A stretch of 33,152 bases of DNA from JBBECF01 sp040881945 (GTDB lineage Bacteria > Pseudomonadota > Alphaproteobacteria > Dongiales > Dongiaceae): the NCBI GenBank assembly GCA_040881945.1, contig JBBECF010000079.1:1-33152 (forward strand), given 5' to 3'. Position 1 is the stretch's first letter. Each line of letters begins with the position of its first letter. The translations under genes were made by a program, and so were the position numbers. Below are positions 18,327 through 26,244 of the stretch, piece after piece. The notes under the pieces are model-generated. The model did no database searches. It saw only the letters and a list, made by a program, of their open reading frames with translations, and was not told the origin of the DNA.

Positions 18327-18932
18327 TCAGCCCCGCTGTGTCGATCGAGATTGGGCACGGTCGCGCCAGACATCGTGCTGCGGGCCGCGCGGGAAGTGAG
18401 CGGCAAGGGAATCGATGAACAGACGGGTCTTGGCGGGAAGGAACTTCCGGTTGGGAAACACCACATAGATGCCGAGCTCGCCGACGCTCCAGTCGTCCAG
18501 GACCGTCTTCAGCCGTCCCGCGGCGATGTGCTGCCACACGTTGAACGTCGGCTGGATGCAGATGCCGGCGCCGTCGACCGCCGCGTCGCAGAGCAGGTGA
18601 TTGTGGTTGGACCGCAGGCCGTGCGCGATATTCACCCGCTTGCTCTTGCCGTCGCGCGTTAACCGCCACTCGTCGCGGGTCGGGGCCTCGCTATAATTCA
18701 GCCATCGATGCGCCTGCAAGTCGTCCGGGATTTTCGGCGTGCCGGCCCGGCGAAGATAGGCCGGCGCGGCGCACACGACGAACCTCGAGACGGCAAGGGC
18801 GTGGCGATCTATGCCGTGGCCGAGGATCTCGCGGACCGCGGGCTCGGCGACGCCCGGATGGTGGACGGCGTCGAGCGTGTCGGGCGGGCGGCGTTGCCGC
18901 GCCTCATGGGCGGGTACGATCAAATCTGGCAC
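18327..18932 (-). pseudogene. LysR-type regulator lacking its DNA-binding domain
   Basis: From about residue 50 the product matches the second half of a LysR effector-binding domain. It has SRFVVCAAPAYLRRAGTPKI, then DDLQAHRWLNYS, GAGICIQPTFNVW and FPNRKFLPAKTRLFIDSLAA. The ~90-residue N-terminal helix-turn-helix domain and the first part of the effector domain are missing. The first ~49 residues show no LysR similarity and may come from an unrelated joined sequence. Without the helix-turn-helix it cannot act as a normal regulator. I treat it as a pseudogene, though the frame remains open for 201 codons. It precedes the GFA gene by one base. Confidence 0.7.
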
Positions 18933-19012
18933 TGGTAGGCCCGCGCCGTTGCGGCGGCGCGCCGACGCGCCTACGATCCGAGGCGATGAGCTTCCGCGCG
19001 GGAGGGCTGGGA

Positions 19013-20050
19013 ATGATCTTCCGTCAGATGTTCGACGCCGTGTCCGGCACCTACACCTATCTCCTGGCCAGCCGGCGCGGCGGCGAGGCGCTGATCATCG
19101 ACCCCGTGCTCGACAAGGTCGCGCGCTACCTCCAGCTCCTGACCGAGCTCGACCTGCGCCTGGTGAAGGCGGTGGACACGCACCTGCACGCCGATCACGT
19201 CACCGGCCTCGCGGCCTTGCGCGACCGCACCCGCTGCGTCACGGTGATGGGCGAGCAGAGCCGGGTCGACGTGGTTTCGATGCGCGTCGCCGACGGCGAT
19301 CCCATTGAAATCGAGGGCATCGCCCTCAGCGCCCTCTACACGCCGGGCCACACGGACGATTCGTACAGTTTCCTGATGGACGACCGCGTCTTCACCGGCG
19401 ACACGCTGCTGATCCGCGGCACCGGGCGCACCGATTTCCAGAACGGCGATCCCGCCGCCCAGTACGACTCGATCTTCAACAAGCTGCTGCGCCTGCCCGA
19501 CGACACGTTGGTCTACCCGGCGCACGACTACAAGGGCGACACCGTCAGCACGATCGGCGAGGAACGCGCCTTCAACCCGCGCCTCCGGGTCGGGTCGGTC
19601 GACGACTACGTCGCGCTGATGAACAACCTGCATCTGCCCGACCCGAAGATGATGGACGTGGCGGTGCCGGCGAACGTCCATGTCGGCCTGGCGCAGGACG
19701 AGATCGCCGCCCGCGGCTGGTCGCTGACCGCCGCGGAAGCGATCCGGCTGGTCGGCCGGCCCGATGTCGTGCTCGTCGATCTGCGCGAGAAACGCGAGCG
19801 CGAGAAGCACGGCGAGATCCGGGGCGCGCTGCACGCCGCCTATCCCGAGCTGGCGGAGAACCTGCGGCCCGGCGGCATGCTGCGCGAGCTGGCCGCCGCC
19901 ACCGGCAAGCGCCTGATGTTCTACTGCGCCTTCGGCGAACGCTCGGCGATGGCCGTGCAGGCGGCGCAGGAGGCCGGCCTGACCGCCGCCGGCCACATCC
20001 AAGGCGGCCTCGACGCCTGGAAGAAGGCCGGCGGGCCGGTCGTCCCCTGA
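19013..20050 (+). CDS. MBL-fold hydrolase fused to rhodanese (persulfide dioxygenase-like)
   Basis: The 345-residue product joins two domains. The N-terminal metallo-beta-lactamase domain has metal ligands in THLHADH (His57, His59, Asp61, His62), YTPGHTDDS and FTGDTLLIRGTGRTDF, as in ETHE1-type persulfide dioxygenases. The C-terminal rhodanese domain (about 245-345) has active-site Cys305 in CAFGERS. Such fusions oxidise glutathione persulfide and transfer sulfane sulfur, so a role in sulfide detoxification is likely. The Met at 19013 has GGGAGGGCTGGGA upstream and was preferred over the Met nine codons earlier. Pieces of both edges of this locus are duplicated nearby. Confidence 0.92.
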   Translation: MIFRQMFDAVSGTYTYLLASRRGGEALIIDPVLDKVARYLQLLTELDLRLVKAVDTHLHADHVTGLAALRDRTRCVTVMGEQSRVDVVSMRVADGDPIEIEGIALSALYTPGHTDDSYSFLMDDRVFTGDTLLIRGTGRTDFQNGDPAAQYDSIFNKLLRLPDDTLVYPAHDYKGDTVSTIGEERAFNPRLRVGSVDDYVALMNNLHLPDPKMMDVAVPANVHVGLAQDEIAARGWSLTAAEAIRLVGRPDVVLVDLREKREREKHGEIRGALHAAYPELAENLRPGGMLRELAAATGKRLMFYCAFGERSAMAVQAAQEAGLTAAGHIQGGLDAWKKAGGPVVP

Positions 20051-20197
20051 GCCGGCCGCTCGGAGCTTGTGAAAGTATTGCGTCCGCGTCGTTGCGTCCT
20101 TCGACAGGCTTGAGGCATGAGGGCAAATCTTCGTGGCACAAAGAAAGACCCTCATGGCTCTAGCCTGTCGAAGCACGCACCGCGCTGATCCAGGTCC
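20042..20197 (+). repeat. Dispersed intergenic repeat, copy 2
   Basis: Homology to copy 3 starts within the last codons of the MBL-rhodanese gene (GTCCCCTGA at 20042-20050). It continues through GCCGCTCGGAGCTTGTGAAA, GTTGCGTCCTTCGACAGG, ATCTTCGTGGCACAAAGAAA and AGCCTGTCGAAGCACGCAC. The inverted CTTCGACAGGCT and AGCCTGTCGAAG ends bracket a ~45-bp centre. The tail after GATCCA is lost relative to copies 1 and 3. The 20051-20507 gap holds this copy, the module at 20249-20399, and about 100 bp with nothing recognised. Confidence 0.85.
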
Positions 20198-20248
20198 ACT
20201 CGGACCGCCGCAGAGCGATCGAATGCGATGGCCCTGGCCCGCCGGTCG

Positions 20249-20399
20249 TGCCTTAGGTTCGAAGTCCCGCCAAACCAACGCCCGGAACGTCCGCCTTTTC
20301 AGCCGATCATGTCTGCCTTACGCCCAACCGCAGACATGGGCGCGAGGGGCATCGGCACGTCTTCTCCTGACCCGAAGCCGACTTTCACGGGCGATGTGC
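20249..20399 (+). repeat. Second dispersed module, copy A
   Basis: This stretch aligns with 22326-22470, sharing GGTTCGAAGTCCCGCCAAAC and CGTCCGCCTTTTCAGC. A hairpin of ATGTCTGC (20309-20316) and GCAGACAT (20330-20337) around a 13-base loop lies in the middle. It follows repeat copy 2, as its partner follows copy 3, so both modules appear to have been duplicated together. No coding potential is evident. Confidence 0.8.
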
Positions 20400-20507
20400 C
20401 GGAAGTCCAATCCTGCTTGACCGGGCAAGCGAATGCCCCCATCCGGTATGACGTGGTCGGCTAAACCGGGGGCAGCGCTCCCGCACTCAGGAAGAGCCTT
20501 CCGAAAT

Positions 20508-20882
20508 TCAGACGCGCATGATTTGGTCCTTGAGCGAATAGGCGATCGCCAGTACGTCCTTGCGGCTCTGCTCGTCGATTTTGTTCTTGTCGAGCGCGCC
20601 CAGGATGTCGTCGATGACGGCCATGTATTCCTCGGCGCTGATGTTCATACCGCGATGCGTCTCCGGCATGCTGCGGCCCTTGTACTGCTCCGGCCCGCCG
20701 CTGCCCGCGCCGAGAAAATTGCGCGTATGCCGCTTGACGCCGGCAACGTGCTCCGGATCGTCGCGGTAGGGCAGGAAGCGGGCCTTGACCAACGGATTGT
20801 TCATGTGCGCTTCGACGATGTCGTCCACCAGCGTTGCAATGCCTTTGGCGCCGCCGAGACGTTCGTACAGATTCTTGCTCAT
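20508..20882 (-). CDS. Group I truncated hemoglobin
   Basis: The 124-residue product has the 2-on-2 truncated globin pattern. It opens LYERLGGAKGIATLVDDIVE, then has HTRNFLGAGSGGPEQYKGR and the proximal-His segment MPETHRGMNIS (His76), ending in a C-terminal helix. Group I members bind O2 and often detoxify nitric oxide. The frame extends 27 codons upstream, but the Met at 20882 has AGAGGGA just before it and gives the normal family length. It stands alone on the minus strand between repeat-rich gaps, next to the sulfur enzyme; no shared regulation is visible. Confidence 0.9.
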   Translation of the reverse strand: MSKNLYERLGGAKGIATLVDDIVEAHMNNPLVKARFLPYRDDPEHVAGVKRHTRNFLGAGSGGPEQYKGRSMPETHRGMNISAEEYMAVIDDILGALDKNKIDEQSRKDVLAIAYSLKDQIMRV

Positions 20883-21115
20883 GCTGTCCCTCTGCTGTTG
20901 TCGACTCCGTGCAAGAAAGGCCGCGCCGATCGAGCAATCATGGAGTTCCGATTGAGGAGCCATGGATATCCTGTTGCCCGAGCTTCGGGCTGTCTAGTAC
21001 ACTATCTGTACCGCCGGCGATTGAATTGCGGGGCTGAAGCCCGCAGGTAAAGACATGGTTGGCGCGCTCGGCGCTGGGGTTCTCTTGCGATCAGGCGTTT
21101 TTCGAAGGGGATGGT

Positions 21116-21832
21116 ATGATGGGTTATGGTCAATACTGTCCGCTGGCACAGGCCAGCCAGGTATTGTGTGAGCGCTGGACGCTGCTGGTCGTGCGCGAGT
21201 TGATCGCCGGCAGCACACGGTTCAATGAATTGCGACGAGGCGTGCCGCTGATGTCGCCGACGCTCCTGTCGCGGCGCCTCAAGCAGCTCGAGACGGCGGG
21301 TGTGATTCGGCGCCGGCGTACCAACAAGGACATATCCTACGAGCTCACCCGGGCCGGTGAGGAACTGCGCCCGGTTGTCGAGTTGCTCGGCGCCTGGGGA
21401 CACCGCTGGGTGCGCACCCGGTTGGGATCCGAGGATCTGGATGCCGGGTTGCTGATGTGGGACATGCGGCGCAGCGTCAACCCCGCTCGGTTCCCCGAGC
21501 GCCGGGTGGTCGTGCAGTTCAATTACGTGGATGCCCCCCGCGGTGCGCGTGATTGGTGGCTGGTTTCCAAGAGCCGTGAAATCGACCTGTGCCTCTCGGA
21601 CCCCGGTTACGAATTGGACCTACTGATCCGCAGCTCGTTGGCCGCCATGACGGCGGTTTGGACCTGTCAGGTGCCGTTCCGGGATGCCGAGCGCCGCGGC
21701 GATATCGAAGTGACGGGAGACCCTGGGCTGGCTCGTAAACTGCCGGACTGGTTGCGCGCGAGCCCGCTCTCGCGTCTCGGTGCGCTTCATGAACCGCCGG
21801 ATGTGGTCTGGGCCGATATCGGTCGAGCGTAG
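21116..21832 (+). CDS. HxlR-family transcriptional regulator with C-terminal extension
   Basis: The 238-residue product starts with an HxlR-type winged helix. It has CPLAQASQVLCERWTLLVVR and ELIAGSTRFNELRRGVPLMS, then LLSRRLKQLETAGVIRRRR and the wing at ISYELTRAGEEL. Residues after about 110 form a further domain not found in the shortest HxlR proteins. It contains RRVVVQFNYVDAP and DLLIRSSLAAMTAVW, and may bind a ligand. AAGGGGA precedes the ATG at 21116; a TTG at 21059 is less likely. It diverges from the truncated hemoglobin gene, a possible but unproven target. Confidence 0.87.
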   Translation: MMGYGQYCPLAQASQVLCERWTLLVVRELIAGSTRFNELRRGVPLMSPTLLSRRLKQLETAGVIRRRRTNKDISYELTRAGEELRPVVELLGAWGHRWVRTRLGSEDLDAGLLMWDMRRSVNPARFPERRVVVQFNYVDAPRGARDWWLVSKSREIDLCLSDPGYELDLLIRSSLAAMTAVWTCQVPFRDAERRGDIEVTGDPGLARKLPDWLRASPLSRLGALHEPPDVVWADIGRA

Positions 21833-21910
21833 GGTGCGACAGGCCCGACCGAACGGTTACCATTAACCCGCTTCCACCATTCGGCACTTGGATGCGTGAT
21901 CGTCGGCTCC

Positions 21911-21965
21911 TGGCACTGCCCGGACTCAAGCACCGCACTGGAACGACGGCCGCTTTCATCCGCTA
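21911..21965 (+). repeat. 55-bp dispersed repeat, copy A
   Basis: This matches 24786-24840 at about 46 of 55 positions, in the same orientation; the shared core is CGGACTCAA, then CACCGCAC and TCCGCTA. It starts 78 bp after the HxlR gene. Nothing else is recognised between it and copy 3 of the larger repeat. Confidence 0.75.
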
Positions 21966-22032
21966 GGAGCCTGTCCGAGTAATGGCACGTGCGGCCGGTT
22001 GACGGGTCGAATGGGCGGGAAGGTAGACGACG

Positions 22033-22279
22033 GTCCCCTGATCCGGCCGCTCGGAGCTTGTGAAACTATTGCATCGGCGTCGTTGCGTCCTTCCTGCCTT
22101 CGCCGAAGCAAAGCTCCGGCTTCGCGCAGGCAGGCGAGACACGCCCCTTCGGGGCGTTCCTCAGGACGAGGCTAAGCCTTTGTGGTACAAAGACAAAACC
22201 TCATGCTGAGGAGGCCGCGCGAGCGGCCGTCTCGAAGCACGCGGGAACGCCTATCCAGCATTCATTCACAACCTCTCGG
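22033..22279 (+). repeat. Dispersed intergenic repeat, copy 3 (expanded)
   Basis: It begins with the same GTCCCCTGA and CCGGCCGCTCGGAGCTTGTG as copy 2, although no MBL gene precedes it here. It ends with CATTCATTCACAACCTCTCG, matching copy 1. The interior is longer than in the other copies. It contains an imperfect hairpin around GCCTTCGCCGAAGC/GCTTCGCGCAGGC and a GAGGCCGCGCGAGCGGCCGT stem. With copy A of the 55-bp repeat and the module below, it accounts for most of the 720-bp gap 21833-22552. Confidence 0.8.
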
Positions 22280-22325
22280 TCGTCGCTCGCCGGCAGGGCG
22301 GCACGCGACCGGCGTCCGCGGGTAG

Positions 22326-22470
22326 TGCCTCAGGTTCGAAGTCCCGCCAAACCAACGCCCTGAACGTCCGCCTTTTCAGCGGATCATGTATGCTTTACGC
22401 CCAATGGCAGACATCGGCGCGGAGGCATCGGCGCGTCTGCTCATGACCCCAAGCGGACCTCAGGGTTCGA
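22326..22470 (+). repeat. Second dispersed module, copy B
   Basis: This is the partner of 20249-20399. The central hairpin is degenerate here: ATGTATGC (22386-22393) against GCAGACAT (22407-22414), one mismatch. It lies between repeat copy 3 and the end of the MHYT kinase gene, where it might also act as a transcript end. Confidence 0.78.
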
Positions 22471-22552
22471 TTGACAAGACAAGGGGCACCGAAATCCAGA
22501 GTTTGGTACGGCCCCGCTCAGGGCATGGATGCAGCGAATGGCTGGAAGGGGA

Positions 22553-24607
22553 CTAAGCCGAGTTGGCCTGAATCGTCGTTTCCGCAATCACAATTCGTTC
22601 GGCAGGGAACCTGACGGTGACCGTCGTACCGACGCCCTTCGCACTTTGCAGGTCAAGGGAACCGCTGTGCATTTCAACGAGATGCTTGGTCAACGGCAGC
22701 CCTAGGCCTGTTCCCTCGTATTTGCGGCTGAGATTGCTATCGATCTGGCCGAACGGCATCAGCGCCTTCGGGATATCTTCGAGGGCCATACCTATTCCAG
22801 TATCAGTGATCCGGAAGACATAGCCGCTTCCTGGCCGACACCAAATCTTGAGCGTAACGCTGCCACCCGCCTCGGTGAATTTGATTCCGTTGGACAGGAT
22901 GTTCACCAGTATCTGCTTCATCTTGCGTTCGTCCGCACGAAGCATTGGCAAGCCGTCTGGCAGGTCCAACACCAACCGCACATCGCTCTTTTCGGCACGC
23001 CCCTTCACCAGCGTCATGACGGAACGGATGATCTCCAGAATTCCGATCTCCTCTTCATGCAGTTCCTCGCCTCCAGCTTCGATCTTGGAGAGGTCCAAAA
23101 TGTCATTGATAAGATCGAGGAGATGCTGACCAGCCCCGTGGATATCGCTTCCGTATTCTCGGTATTTGGTGCTGCCAACTGGTCCGAATGTCTCATTCTT
23201 AATGATTTCTGAAAACCCGATGATGGCATTCAATGGCGTCCGCAGTTCGTGGCTCATGTTGGCCAGGAACTCGGACTTGGAACGGGTGGCAACTTCGGCT
23301 TGGCTACGGGCCGTGTGGAGACTCTCAGCTAGCACAACCAATTCCGAACCTCGCTGCTCGAGCTGATCCCGCACGACCTCCAGTTCCAGGACGCGTTGCT
23401 GCAAGATTTGTTCACTCTCCTGCAGCGCCTCTTCAGCCTGCTTGCGCTCGGAGATGTCATGACAGACACCGACGAACATCCGGCCCTCATCTCTTTCCAT
23501 GGCGGAGACGGAAATCTGCAAGGGAATGGTTGTGCCATCTTTTCGCTGGCCCTTGAGTGTGCGGTTCTTACCAAGAATCTTTGGCTCGTGCAGGTGCGAG
23601 TTCCTGACGTACTCATCGTGCGTTTCACGTTCCTCAGAGGCAAGCAGGATAGAAACATTCTTCCCCACGATTTCCGATGGGTCGTACCCGAACATTCGCG
23701 CCGCCGCCGGATTGTACATTCGGACGATTCTGTGCTGATCGATGACAATGATCCCATCCGCGATGTTGTTGACGACGGTGGCGCGGAAGTGTTCGCTTTG
23801 TTGAGCTGTGCGGGTCTTGATTTCGAGCCGGCGATCGACGAAGGAAGCGACTAGTGCCAGACCGGTAACCAGGAACACGCCAGCGGCGATGACGCCAGAC
23901 ATGAGCGGGCCACCGAGTGCAAGACCCGTCATGGTCGGTGACACGGTCGGCACAAAATAGGTCGCTGCCATGCCGGTGTAATGCATCGCGGCGATCGATA
24001 GGCCCATCACCCAGCCACTCGCCACTTTCAGCCCGTGCTTTTGCGTCCTGCCGGGGGCCGTACTGAGGGCGAGAAGATGCAGAGCAACCGATGACAACGA
24101 CACCGCGACCAGCACCGAAACGCCAAATAGGACCGGGTCGTAGCGGATTGTGGCGCCCATTTGCATCGCTGCCATGCCAACAAAATGCATGGTCCCGATC
24201 CCGCCACCTAGCAGGACACCGCCGCAGAGGAGGCGGGTTGCCGTTCCCACACCCTTATAAACGAAGTAGATCGCAAAGCCGCTCCCGATGATCGCGAAGA
24301 TGAAGGACAGCCCGGTAAGCATGATGTCGTAGTGAATGCCGGATTGCATCGACATCGCCAACATGCCGATAAAGTGCATCGACCAGATACCGCTGCCCAT
24401 GGTCACGGCACCGGTGACCAGCCAAGCCGCCCTGGCAGGCCTGTTTGTGGCGGCGCTTACGCGGCCCACCAAGTAAAATGCCGTCGAGGCCGCAAAAACC
24501 GCAACCAGGCCGGACAAAAAGACCAGCCAATAGTCGTAGGAGTAGTCCAGGCTGGCCGGGATTATCCAGTCCCTGGTCTCACTGGTGAGGAAAAATTTGT
24601 TAAACAT
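22553..24607 (-). CDS. MHYT-PAS sensor histidine kinase
   Basis: The 684-residue kinase has an N-terminal MHYT membrane sensor of about seven helices. Its three repeats are MHFIGM (77-82), MHFVGM (140-145) and MHYTGM (208-213), thought to bind copper and sense O2, CO or NO. A PAS domain (about 272-390) and a coiled coil (390-440) follow. The HisKA motif FLANMSHELRTPLN has His453, and the ATPase domain has Asn573, DTGIG (602-606) and GTGLGLP (632-638). No receiver domain is attached and no response regulator lies beside it, so its partner is elsewhere. Its codons look less GC-rich than those of the flanking core genes. A perfect hairpin lies just upstream. Confidence 0.92.
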   Translation of the reverse strand: MFNKFFLTSETRDWIIPASLDYSYDYWLVFLSGLVAVFAASTAFYLVGRVSAATNRPARAAWLVTGAVTMGSGIWSMHFIGMLAMSMQSGIHYDIMLTGLSFIFAIIGSGFAIYFVYKGVGTATRLLCGGVLLGGGIGTMHFVGMAAMQMGATIRYDPVLFGVSVLVAVSLSSVALHLLALSTAPGRTQKHGLKVASGWVMGLSIAAMHYTGMAATYFVPTVSPTMTGLALGGPLMSGVIAAGVFLVTGLALVASFVDRRLEIKTRTAQQSEHFRATVVNNIADGIIVIDQHRIVRMYNPAAARMFGYDPSEIVGKNVSILLASEERETHDEYVRNSHLHEPKILGKNRTLKGQRKDGTTIPLQISVSAMERDEGRMFVGVCHDISERKQAEEALQESEQILQQRVLELEVVRDQLEQRGSELVVLAESLHTARSQAEVATRSKSEFLANMSHELRTPLNAIIGFSEIIKNETFGPVGSTKYREYGSDIHGAGQHLLDLINDILDLSKIEAGGEELHEEEIGILEIIRSVMTLVKGRAEKSDVRLVLDLPDGLPMLRADERKMKQILVNILSNGIKFTEAGGSVTLKIWCRPGSGYVFRITDTGIGMALEDIPKALMPFGQIDSNLSRKYEGTGLGLPLTKHLVEMHSGSLDLQSAKGVGTTVTVRFPAERIVIAETTIQANSA

Positions 24608-24627
24608 GATTTTCCAAATCGATGAAA

Positions 24628-24657
24628 GCGCCAGACTAGCGGCTTACCGTCTGGCGC
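24628..24657. promoter_or_regulatory. Perfect hairpin upstream of the MHYT kinase
   Basis: GCGCCAGAC (24628-24636) and GTCTGGCGC (24649-24657) are perfectly complementary around a 12-base centre, 21-50 bp before the kinase start. This could be an operator, a leader hairpin or the end of a transcript coming from the right. The 24608-24999 gap also has a weaker ACACCC/GGGTGT pair at 24733-24752 and the 55-bp repeat copy B; no gene is recognised in it. Confidence 0.5.
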
Positions 24658-24785
24658 AAAGGATCCGCATACATCCTCGTCAATTAACGTTTTCAGATGG
24701 TTAATGCCTGCGTTTCATCGGAGAATTTCACTACACCCCGTTGTTAGGGTGTCGGGGCATGAACTGACGCCTGTAGGTCTGATAT

Positions 24786-24840
24786 TGGCACTATCCGGAC
24801 TCAATCACCGCACCGGACCGACGACTGTTTTCGTCCGCTA
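24786..24840 (+). repeat. 55-bp dispersed repeat, copy B
   Basis: This is the partner of 21911-21965, about 46 of 55 positions identical. The two copies bracket the interval holding repeat copy 3 and the MHYT kinase gene. It is followed by AGCCGACTTTC, which also occurs in module A near 20380. Confidence 0.75.
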
Positions 24841-24999
24841 AGCCGACTTTCGAGTCCGCTTCGCGTTTTCAGCGCATCGAATTTCAAGCCTGAGGCACCG
24901 CCGCGCCGTGCCAGCGGGTGCTTGCCGCGGGCGGCGCCAAGCGGGCAAGATGGCGCCGGCGTCCGCCGCCAACGCGGCCCCCGACGGGAGCAATACCCC

Positions 25000-25926
25000 A
25001 TGACCACGCTGCTGTTCACGCATCCGGCCTGCTTCGCGCACGACCCCGGCCGCGGGCACCCGGAGAGCCCGGCCCGGCTGAAGGCGGTGTTGAGCGCGCT
25101 CGAGACCGACGAGTTCCGCCGGCTCGAGCGGCGCGAGGCGCCGGCGGCGACGGTCGCGCAGATCGCCCGCGTGCACGCGCCCGCCTATGTCGAAGCGGTC
25201 CTGCGCGCGGTGCCGGAGAGCGGGCTGGTCGCGCTCGATCCCGACACCTTCCTCTCGCCCGGCTCGGGCGAGGCGGGCTTGCGCGCGGCCGGCGCGGTGT
25301 GCGCCGCCGTTGACGCCGTGGTCGGGGGCGAGGCGAAAAACGCCTTCTGCGCCGTGCGCCCGCCCGGCCACCATGCCGAAGCCGATCGCGCCATGGGGTT
25401 CTGCCTGTTCAATTCCGTCGCGATCGGCGCCGAGCAGGCGCGCGCCGCGCACGGCCTGAAGCGCGTCGCCGTCGTCGATTTCGACGTCCATCACGGCAAC
25501 GGCACGCAACACAGCTTCGAGAACGATCCCGACCTGTTCTACGGCTCGACCCACCAGTGGCCGCTCTACCCCGGCACCGGCGCCGCCGAGGAACGCGGCG
25601 TCGGCAACATCTGCAACGCGCCGCTGCCGCCGATGGCCGGCTCGCGCGAATTCCGCGCGGCGATGGGCGACATCGTCCTGCCGGCGCTGCGCCGCTTCGG
25701 CCCCGACCTGCTGCTGGTCTCGGCCGGCTTCGACGCGCACGAAGCCGACCCGCTCGCCTCGCTGCGCCTCGATGAATCGGATTTCGCCTGGGTGACGCGC
25801 GAGTTGATGCGGGTCGCCGACGAATCCTGCGCCGGCCGGGTCGTGTCGACATTGGAGGGCGGCTATGACATGGCGGCCCTGGCGGCCAGCGCCGCCGCGC
25901 ATCTGCGCACTCTGATGGCCGCCTGA
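25000..25926 (+). CDS. Histone deacetylase-family amidohydrolase
   Basis: The 308-residue zinc hydrolase belongs to the class II histone-deacetylase-like group, whose bacterial members act on acetylpolyamines or other small amides. The tandem His124-His125 in RPPGHHAE is present. Metal ligands are expected at Asp162 and His164 in VVDFDVHHGNGTQ, and in SAGFDAHEADPL. The C-terminal STLEGGYD motif is also present. The start at 25000 has GGGAG upstream and the family-like MTTLLFTHPAC. It lies 65 bp before xseB; the substrate cannot be told from the sequence. Confidence 0.92.
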   Translation: MTTLLFTHPACFAHDPGRGHPESPARLKAVLSALETDEFRRLERREAPAATVAQIARVHAPAYVEAVLRAVPESGLVALDPDTFLSPGSGEAGLRAAGAVCAAVDAVVGGEAKNAFCAVRPPGHHAEADRAMGFCLFNSVAIGAEQARAAHGLKRVAVVDFDVHHGNGTQHSFENDPDLFYGSTHQWPLYPGTGAAEERGVGNICNAPLPPMAGSREFRAAMGDIVLPALRRFGPDLLLVSAGFDAHEADPLASLRLDESDFAWVTRELMRVADESCAGRVVSTLEGGYDMAALAASAAAHLRTLMAA

Positions 25927-25991
25927 CCCGGCGGCCGGCCTTGCTGCCCCGCGGCCCGGCGACTAAACTCCGGCTCGAACGGGGGGACGGC

Positions 25992-26243
25992 ATGGCCGAC
26001 AGCAAGGTTCCGGCGGACATCGCCAAGCTCAGCTTCGAGGACGCGCTCGACGAGCTGCAGGCGCTGGTCCGGACGCTCGAAAAGGGCGAGAGCAAGCTCG
26101 ACCAGGCGGTCCAGTCCTACGAGCGCGGCGTCGCCCTCAAGCGGCACTGCGAGATCAAGCTGCGCGAGGCGCAGGCCAAGGTGGACAAGATCGTGCTCAG
26201 CGCCGAAGGGGCGGTGTCCGCCGAGCCGGCGGGGATCGACTGA
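25992..26243 (+). CDS. xseB: Exodeoxyribonuclease VII small subunit
   Basis: XseB binds the XseA catalytic subunit of the single-strand-specific exonuclease VII. The 83-residue product has the signature LSFEDALDELQALVRTLEKG, followed by YERGVALKRHCEIKLREAQAKV. Length is typical. The Met at 25992 is preferred over an earlier in-frame start. Its stop is one base before the GTG of ispA, the well-known xseB-ispA-dxs order, so these genes are probably one transcript. xseA is not in the window. Confidence 0.95.
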   Translation: MADSKVPADIAKLSFEDALDELQALVRTLEKGESKLDQAVQSYERGVALKRHCEIKLREAQAKVDKIVLSAEGAVSAEPAGID

Positions 26244-26244
26244 G

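Noticed and set aside
20042..22470. A CRISPR array
   Set aside because: There are only two or three long, diverged, irregularly spaced copies, without short identical repeats, unique spacers or cas genes.
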